Shown here: piece by piece, positions 6,678 through 10,781 of the stretch
Layout of the letters: each line of letters begins with the position of its first letter
Numbering within the stretch: the first letter of the stretch is position 1
Assembly (NCBI GenBank): GCA_902494715.1
Contig: CABUUJ010000065.1
Location: forward strand, 1-10,781
DNA: 10,781 nucleotides
DNA from: an uncultured Collinsella sp.
GTDB lineage: Bacteria > Actinomycetota > Coriobacteriia > Coriobacteriales > Coriobacteriaceae
Direction: 5' to 3'
Program-made: the position numbers and the translations under genes
The notes under the pieces: model-generated
The model's database searches: none
Seen by the model: only the letters and a program-made list of their open reading frames with translations
Told to the model about the DNA's origin: nothing

Positions 6678-6711
6678 AAAGCCTCCGCGGGGAAACCTGC
6701 GGAGGCTTTTT
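6678..6711 (+). terminator. Intrinsic terminator of the tilS-hpt-ftsH cluster
   Basis: GCCTCCGCGGG (6681-6691) pairs with CCTGCGGAGGC (6696-6706) with one G-U, closing on a GAAA loop. Flanking AAA pairs with the T tract TTTTT (6707-6711). It begins about 12 bases after the ftsH stop codon. Confidence 0.93.
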
Positions 6712-6734
6712 CTTTTGAGCGATATGGGGCCGTC

Positions 6735-6796
6735 TGTTGATTGGGGACAGACTTAAATGAGCGTTTTCACGCATTTAAGTCTGTCCCCAATCAACA
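6735..6796. repeat. Perfect 25-bp-arm inverted repeat (REP/MITE-like intergenic element)
   Basis: The left arm (6735-6759, core TTGGGGACAGACTTAAATG) and right arm (6772-6796) are exact reverse complements around a 12-base spacer, AGCGTTTTCACG. This is far longer than a terminator needs, has no T tract, and the ftsH terminator already lies just upstream. GGGGACAGAC-type palindromes are widespread dispersed repeats in many bacteria, sometimes linked to REP-associated transposases. From memory this version is frequent in Collinsella, but copy number cannot be checked here. It ends 30 bases before the aminotransferase -10 box. Confidence 0.8.
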
Positions 6797-6825
6797 TTGC
6801 TGCGGCACTTTGCTCGGCTAAAGCG

Positions 6826-6831
6826 TACAAT
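6826..6831 (+). promoter_or_regulatory. Probable -10 box (TACAAT) for the aminotransferase gene
   Basis: TACAAT lies 25 bases before the chosen ATG at 6856, giving a short leader with AAAGGGG. This placement also argues against the upstream in-frame ATG at 6757, which would lie before the promoter and inside the inverted repeat. Confidence 0.5.
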
Positions 6832-6855
6832 AGCGCCTATGCGAAAGGGGAACAG

Positions 6856-8040
6856 ATGATCAACGAAACTATGTATGCTCGCGGTGCGGAAAGCTCCATC
6901 ATCCGTGAGATTTTTAGCTATGGCCTTGAGCGCAAGGCACAGATCGGTGCGGAGAACGTATTCGATTTTTCGCTGGGCAACCCGAGTGTTCCGGCGCCGG
7001 CTGCCGTGGCGGAGTCCATTAAGAAGGCCTTGGGGCTGCCGAGTGACCAGTTGCACGGCTACACTCCCGCTCCGGGCCTGCCGCAATGTCGAGCAGCCGT
7101 CGCCGAATCGCTCAACCGCCGCTTTGGAACGAACTATGAGGGTAAGGACGTCTTTATGACGGTTGGTGCCGCGGCTTCGCTCACCTGCACGCTCAACGCC
7201 GTTACGAACCCGGGCGACGAGGTTATTGTTATCGCCCCGTACTTTCCGGAGTATCGCGTTTGGATTGAGAAGGCCGGCTGCACGTGTGTCGAGGCGCTTG
7301 CCAACGAGGACACATTCCAGCTGAGCGTGGATAACGTATTCAAGGCGATTACCGACAAGACGGCAGCCGTCATTATCGACTCGCCCAACAACCCGACCGG
7401 TGCCGTATATACGCGCGACACGCTGACGCGACTGGCCAATGTTCTGCGCGAGGCCAACGCTCAGCGCGATCCCGAGAATCCGATTATGCTCATCTCGGAT
7501 GAGCCGTACCGCGAGATCGTGTACGGTGCCGAGGTGCCTTGGGTGCCCTCGATCTACGAGCACACCATCGTGTGCTACTCGTATTCCAAGTCGCTGTCGC
7601 TGCCGGGTGAGCGCGTGGGGTGGATCTTGGTTCCCAACACCAATCCGCAGGCTGCCCGTCTGATGCCGGCTGTTGCGGGTGCTGCCCGTACGCTGGGTTT
7701 TGTATGCGCACCGGCACTCTTCCAGCGCGTGATCATTGATTGCATCGATGAGCCGAGTGATGTCGGGGCCTATGCCCGCAACCGCACGGCGCTCACCGAT
7801 GCTTTGACGGACTACGGCTATACCTATGTTGAGCCGGACGGTGCTTTCTACCTGTGGGTGAAGGCACTCGAGCCCGATGCGAATGCGTTTTGCGAGCGCG
7901 CAAAGAAGTATGAGTTGCTTGCGGTTCCCTCGGACAGCTTTGGTATGCCGGGTTGGTTCCGCCTGGGCTATTGCGTGAGCTACGAAACGATTGTCAATTC
8001 GCTACCCGCTTGGAAACAGTTGGCGGACGAGTATCGTTAA
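6856..8040 (+). CDS. Class I/II PLP-dependent aminotransferase
   Basis: Transfers amino groups between an amino acid and a 2-oxo acid using pyridoxal phosphate. It is fold type I, of the aspartate/alanine aminotransferase superfamily. In the 394-residue product, GYTPAPG (68-74) is the substrate-side loop, SPNNPTG (176-182) carries the cofactor-contacting asparagine, DEPYREIVY (215-223) holds D215 and Y218, and YSYSKSLSLPGERVGW (241-256) contains the Schiff-base lysine K245. R369 (WFRLGY) fits the conserved carboxylate-binding arginine. The substrate cannot be read from sequence. The start at 6856 is chosen because AAAGGGG lies 5 bases upstream and MINETMYARG begins the conserved part. An ATG at 6757 would add 33 residues encoded by the inverted repeat and promoter. 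The gene appears to stand alone. Confidence 0.92.
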   Translation: MINETMYARGAESSIIREIFSYGLERKAQIGAENVFDFSLGNPSVPAPAAVAESIKKALGLPSDQLHGYTPAPGLPQCRAAVAESLNRRFGTNYEGKDVFMTVGAAASLTCTLNAVTNPGDEVIVIAPYFPEYRVWIEKAGCTCVEALANEDTFQLSVDNVFKAITDKTAAVIIDSPNNPTGAVYTRDTLTRLANVLREANAQRDPENPIMLISDEPYREIVYGAEVPWVPSIYEHTIVCYSYSKSLSLPGERVGWILVPNTNPQAARLMPAVAGAARTLGFVCAPALFQRVIIDCIDEPSDVGAYARNRTALTDALTDYGYTYVEPDGAFYLWVKALEPDANAFCERAKKYELLAVPSDSFGMPGWFRLGYCVSYETIVNSLPAWKQLADEYR

Positions 8041-8057
8041 AAGTAAAGCGCTCTGCC

Positions 8058-8063
8058 TACAAT
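8058..8063 (+). promoter_or_regulatory. TACAAT box before the 8075-8105 hairpin
   Basis: This hexamer equals the presumed -10 box of neighbouring genes but lies 142 bases before the next start codon. If active, transcription would begin near 8070 and the hairpin would be at the very 5' end of the RNA. A second TACAAT at 8163 is better placed for the gene, so this one may be inactive or drive a separate small transcript. Confidence 0.28.
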
Positions 8064-8074
8064 GTTTTACGTGA

Positions 8075-8105
8075 AACGGGGTTTGGTGTTAAGCCGGACC
8101 CCGTT
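8075..8105 (+). other. 13-bp hairpin after the aminotransferase gene (terminator or leader structure)
   Basis: AACGGGGTTTGGT (8075-8087) pairs along its whole length with GCCGGACCCCGTT (8093-8105), using three G-U pairs, around a GTTAA loop. It begins 34 bases after the aminotransferase stop codon. The following GTCATGG has no T tract, so as an intrinsic terminator it would be weak. The wobble-rich stem suggests an RNA rather than DNA-site role. No small ORF or known riboswitch core is seen in 8041-8205. Confidence 0.5.
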
Positions 8106-8162
8106 GTCATGGACGTTGTGTCTTTGGGATGGAGTGGTTTTACGACTATCGAAGGCTATGCG

Positions 8163-8168
8163 TACAAT
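8163..8168 (+). promoter_or_regulatory. Probable -10 box (TACAAT) for the PHP phosphoesterase gene
   Basis: TACAAT lies 37 bases before the ATG at 8206. TTTACG at 8139-8144, 18 bases upstream, matches four of six bases of the TTGACA -35 consensus. This makes it the most complete promoter in the window. Confidence 0.55.
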
Positions 8169-8205
8169 GAATATAAGCGACGGCCGTGCCAGATAAGGAG
8201 ACCTG

Positions 8206-9027
8206 ATGCCCTACCTGCTTTCTTGTGACATTCATACCCATACGATGTTCTCTGCGCATGCATATTCGACCATTGAGGAGAATGTGTACTGGGCGGCAGA
8301 GCGTGGTCTGCAGGTGCTCGGATCTGCCGACCATTTGAGCTCTATGGTTACGGCTTGCCCCAATGACCTGCGCAGTTACCAGTTCTTTATCAACCAGGAT
8401 ATCTGGCCGCGCATTTGGAGCGGCGTGCTGGTGCTGCGTGGTGCCGAGGCCGATATCGTTTCGCTGGACGGAAGCCTGTTTGGCGAGGACACTCCTGTCA
8501 CGCTCGATATTGCCGGCGATTCGTACAGCCGTCAGCATTCGCTGTTCGATTTGGTTACGCGTAATTTGGATTATTTGGTTGCGAGCGTGCATAATCCGCA
8601 GATTGCTGAAGGCGCGACGCTGGCCCAGACGACCGAGATGTATATCAATGCCCTGGAGCACCCCAAGGTGTTCATGCTGGGTCACACGGGGCGTTCGGGC
8701 GTGCCGTTCGATATCGACGAGGTGCTGTTGGCGGCTAAGGCCAAGCACAAGATTATCGAGATCAACAACCATAGTCTTGAACACGGTGCCGACACTGAGC
8801 ATTGGGTCGTATGCCGCAAGATCGCCGAGCGCTGCGCCGAGCTGGGCGTGGGCATTGGCGTTTCGACCGATGCGCACATTGGCATGGCAATTGGTAAGCT
8901 CGATTACGCTCGCAAGATGCTCGACGAGATTCACTTCCCGCTGGATCTGATCGTGACGCGCGATCGCGAGACGCTGCTGCGCGAGATGGCGGCAGCCGGT
9001 GTGTGCGACCTGCGCAAGGGGATGTAG
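8206..9027 (+). CDS. PHP-domain phosphoesterase, YcdX-like
   Basis: A 273-residue cytoplasmic metal-dependent phosphoesterase of the PHP (polymerase and histidinol phosphatase) superfamily. The trinuclear metal site is complete: H10-x-H12 and H18 (DIHTHTMFSAHAYST), D42-H43 (SADH), E81 (RGAEAD), H129 (ASVHN), H160 (LGHTG), and D222-x-H224 (STDAH). HAYST, the NQDIWPRIW stretch, IEINN and the final RKGM strongly resemble E. coli YcdX, a phosphatase of uncertain natural substrate. Histidinol phosphatase is a less likely reading, as no his genes are near. The ATG has AAGGAG with a 5-base gap. It is probably monocistronic, transcribed from the TACAAT box at 8163 and ended by the hairpin at 9047. 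Confidence 0.9.
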   Translation: MPYLLSCDIHTHTMFSAHAYSTIEENVYWAAERGLQVLGSADHLSSMVTACPNDLRSYQFFINQDIWPRIWSGVLVLRGAEADIVSLDGSLFGEDTPVTLDIAGDSYSRQHSLFDLVTRNLDYLVASVHNPQIAEGATLAQTTEMYINALEHPKVFMLGHTGRSGVPFDIDEVLLAAKAKHKIIEINNHSLEHGADTEHWVVCRKIAERCAELGVGIGVSTDAHIGMAIGKLDYARKMLDEIHFPLDLIVTRDRETLLREMAAAGVCDLRKGM

Positions 9028-9046
9028 CGGAATTTATAAACCAAGC

Positions 9047-9080
9047 GAAGGGGGGCGGCCCAGACGGGTCGCCCCCCTTC
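9047..9080. terminator. Two-way terminator hairpin between the PHP gene and rlmD
   Basis: GAAGGGGGGCGGCCC (9047-9061) pairs with GGGTCGCCCCCCTTC (9066-9080), a 15-bp stem with one G-U and an AGAC loop. It starts 20 bases after the PHP gene stop and lies 27 bases after the leftward rlmD stop. T tracts are weak on both sides (TTGTCCC rightward, GCTTGGTTT leftward), but the very stable stem and its place between convergent genes support the role. Confidence 0.8.
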
Positions 9081-9106
9081 TTGTCCCAAAAATCTACTGA
9101 GGTTGG

Positions 9107-10555
9107 TTAGCAGCGTTCGAGGACCGCTACGGTTTCGGTGTGGTCGGTATGGGGGAACATGTCGACTGGCGTGATCTTGAGCAGGCGATAGCCTCCGTCG
9201 AGGAGCTGGTGCAGGTCGCGCTCTTGGGTCACGGGGTTGCAGCTGATATAGGTGATGCGGCGCGGCTTAAGTGCGCAGGCAGCTTCGAGGAACTCGGGCG
9301 TGGAGCCGGCGCGCGGCGGGTCGATGGAAAGAACGTCGACGCGTTCGTTGTTGTCGGCGGCATCCAGGATGTAGTCGGTGGCGTCGTCGGCCATAAACCA
9401 AGCGCTGCGGGTGAGGCCGTTGAGCTCGGCATTGCGACGTGCGTCGGCAATGCCCGCCGGGTTGCGCTCAACGCCGAGCAGCATAATGCCGATACCCTTG
9501 TTCTGGGCATCTTTAGCTGCGCACAGGCCGATAGTTCCGCTACCGCAATAGGCATCCATGAGTACGTCGCCCTGCTGCAGGTCCATGCCGTCAATCGCGA
9601 GCTGATAGAGCAGCTCGGTCTGCTGCGGGTTGGTCTGGTAGAACGCGGTGGGGGAGATATCGAACTCGCAGCCGAGCAGCTGGTCGCGCATGCACTCGGC
9701 GCCATATACAATGCGGGTTTCCTCGCCGAGGATGGCGTTGCCGGGACGTCCGTTGATGTTTTGGGCGACGGTGACGATGTGCGGATTGAGTGCGGCGACA
9801 GCCTCAAAGAACTCCTGCGCATGCGGCAAGTCGCGCTGAGCGGTCACGAGCGTGACCATGACCTGGTCGGTACGCCAACCGCAGCGGACGACGGCATAGC
9901 GAAGCAAACCAAGATGCTTGTCCTCATTAAAGGCGGGAATATGCAGCCGCTCAGCTTCGCGTGCGATGCCGTTGAGAATCTGACGGGCGCCCGGTGCCTC
10001 GACGGGGCATTCGGGTACGGCAACGATCTTGTGCGTGCCGCGCTCAAAGAAACCGCAACGGACGGCGCCCTCCTTACCGGGAGCAAAGGGAGTGGCAGCC
10101 TTATGACGAAAGCCACGCGGCGCAGGATATTTGCCCGGGTCGCCCAGGGTGACTCCCATACCGCGAATGGAGTCGACGCTAATACCCTCGCGCTCGCAAA
10201 GAGCAGCAAAAAGCTCCTCCATAGCAGCCTGCTTAGCTGCCAACTGCTTTTTATAAGGACGATTGAGCGCCGTGCACCCACCGCAAGCTTTCATGATCGA
10301 ACAGGGAGACTTGGGGTCCACAGCCTTACGCGCAGACGAAACCTGATCTTTATGTGAGCGCTTGGAGCGAGTCTGAGATGCCTTATCCTCGTTCCGACGA
10401 GAGCCGGGACGCTTGGCCTTAGCCTTGCCCTTAGCCGACTGACCCTTCGCATTTAGAGACGACTTGGATTTCTTAGAAGATTTTTTCTCCCCCGACCCCT
10501 CAGCCGCCTCGATCAAAGCACGACGAGCCTTACGCTCCGCACGAGATTCTGCCAT
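9107..10555 (-). CDS. rlmD: 23S rRNA (uracil-C5)-methyltransferase, RlmD/TrmA family
   Basis: SAM-dependent enzyme that methylates C5 of a uridine in RNA, most likely 23S rRNA (RlmD- or RlmCD-like). The exact target cannot be told from TrmA-type tRNA targets by eye. In the 482-residue product, an iron-sulphur site is formed by C85, C91, C94 (CSIMKACGGC) and C183 (PECP). The SAM motif is DAYCGSGTIGL (334-344), DPPRAG is at 412-417, the nucleophile C439 is in ISCNPVTQERDL, and catalytic-base E474 is in FPHTDHTETVAVLER. Residues 1-80 are an unusual K/S/R-rich tail instead of a clear TRAM domain, probably RNA-binding and disordered. ATG 10555 is preferred to the GTG at 10567 because GTGGAG itself is the ribosome site, six bases before the ATG. 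Confidence 0.92.
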   Translation of the reverse strand: MAESRAERKARRALIEAAEGSGEKKSSKKSKSSLNAKGQSAKGKAKAKRPGSRRNEDKASQTRSKRSHKDQVSSARKAVDPKSPCSIMKACGGCTALNRPYKKQLAAKQAAMEELFAALCEREGISVDSIRGMGVTLGDPGKYPAPRGFRHKAATPFAPGKEGAVRCGFFERGTHKIVAVPECPVEAPGARQILNGIAREAERLHIPAFNEDKHLGLLRYAVVRCGWRTDQVMVTLVTAQRDLPHAQEFFEAVAALNPHIVTVAQNINGRPGNAILGEETRIVYGAECMRDQLLGCEFDISPTAFYQTNPQQTELLYQLAIDGMDLQQGDVLMDAYCGSGTIGLCAAKDAQNKGIGIMLLGVERNPAGIADARRNAELNGLTRSAWFMADDATDYILDAADNNERVDVLSIDPPRAGSTPEFLEAACALKPRRITYISCNPVTQERDLHQLLDGGYRLLKITPVDMFPHTDHTETVAVLERC

Positions 10556-10567
10556 CAATAACTCCAC

Positions 10568-10581
10568 TAATTCATGAATTA
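10568..10581. promoter_or_regulatory. Perfect 14-base palindrome TAATTCATGAATTA in the rlmD leader
   Basis: It lies between the leftward TACAAT box (10598-10593) and the rlmD ribosome site, so it would fall just after the transcription start. The position and symmetry suit a repressor site. AT-rich palindromes can be chance, and no regulator is nearby. Confidence 0.38.
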
Positions 10582-10592
10582 AAGCTGCAAGT

Positions 10593-10598
10593 ATTGTA
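10593..10598 (-). promoter_or_regulatory. Probable -10 box (TACAAT) for rlmD
   Basis: Read leftward, TACAAT lies 37 bases before the ATG at 10555. No convincing -35 box is seen at 16-18 bases. The stretch 10599-10682 beyond it shows nothing else I can support. Confidence 0.48.
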
Positions 10599-10682
10599 CC
10601 GTGCCAAGCCAGCAGACGATATACAAGCGGTTTAATCGTGTCAGCGATAAGCCCAACGACGGTTGCCCGCCGCGTGAGGGGT

Positions 10683-10781
10683 GTGGGGGTTAAGTTTATC
10701 GCGAGTTCCGCACGAACAGGAGGCCACTTAATGTGGCCTCCGTCGTGAGCAGGACTGTAGAGCAGGAAACTTAACCCCCAC
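10683..10781. repeat. 99-base nested inverted-repeat element at the window end
   Basis: Outer arms GTGGGGGTTAAGTTT (10683-10697) and AAACTTAACCCCCAC (10767-10781) are exact 15-base complements, and the window stops at the end of the right arm. Inside, CACGA (10711-10715) pairs with TCGTG (10743-10747) and GGAGGCCAC (10719-10727) with GTGGCCTCC (10733-10741) around TTAAT. AGTTCC (10704-10709) can also pair with GGACT (10752-10756), leaving one bulged base. The whole can fold as one long arm with internal loops. It has no T tract and no reading frame. It could be a miniature mobile or REP-like element, or a structured RNA. The identity is unknown. Confidence 0.7.

Noticed and set aside
5386..6774. 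Long open frame (462 codons) antisense to ftsH
   Set aside because: It is fully overlapped by the unmistakable FtsH protease domain and its translation has no recognisable motif. GC-rich codon bias commonly leaves the opposite strand open.
9140..10357. Open frame (405 codons) antisense to rlmD
   Set aside because: It lies opposite the iron-sulphur and SAM motifs of the methyltransferase and shows no family features. It is a shadow of the real gene.
1..10781. Search for CRISPR arrays, tRNA genes, transposases, phage or toxin-antitoxin genes
   Set aside because: No regularly spaced direct repeats, no tRNA-like cloverleaf and no such protein motifs were seen. The coding content is core metabolism, RNA modification and proteostasis.

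Overview
The window looks like chromosomal DNA of a high-GC Gram-positive bacterium, most likely a Coriobacteriia member such as Collinsella. The evidence is the GC-rich coding, the tilS-hpt-ftsH order, purine-rich Shine-Dalgarno sites, and a TTGGGGACAGACTTAAATG inverted repeat that I associate from memory with Collinsella. The genus is an inference. Most of the window is conserved core genome. I see no phage, insertion sequence, CRISPR array or defence cassette.

Left part (1-1430): the 3' end of a 5S rRNA and its terminator close an rRNA operon. An AT-richer island follows, with a leftward gene for an unrecognised tail-anchored membrane protein. Diverging from it is a small heat-shock protein gene (hsp20) whose upstream region carries a HAIR-like operator, a TATAGT box and a hairpin that could mask the ribosome binding site. 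The true hsp20 start is 923, not the upstream ATG at 845.

Centre (1437-6715): a leftward YycJ/WalJ-type metallo-beta-lactamase-fold gene converges on hsp20 across a strong two-way terminator and diverges from the tilS-hpt-ftsH cluster. That cluster combines tRNA-Ile lysidine synthesis, purine salvage and membrane proteolysis, and ends at a clear intrinsic terminator. hpt has its own probable extended -10 promoter next to a long interrupted palindrome.

Right part (6735-10781): a perfect 25-bp-arm inverted repeat precedes a class I/II PLP aminotransferase gene (start 6856). A YcdX-like PHP phosphoesterase gene follows. A two-way terminator separates it from a leftward RlmD/TrmA-family rRNA uracil-C5 methyltransferase gene (start ATG 10555). 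The last 99 bases form a nested inverted-repeat element that reaches the window edge.

Most transcription starts seem to use a TACAAT -10 box 25-40 bases upstream of the gene with no clear -35 box. The most interesting signals are non-coding: the nested 99-base element, the perfect inverted repeat at 6735-6796, the possible RNA thermometer and HAIR-like operator of hsp20, the hpt upstream palindrome, and an unexplained leader hairpin at 8075-8105.
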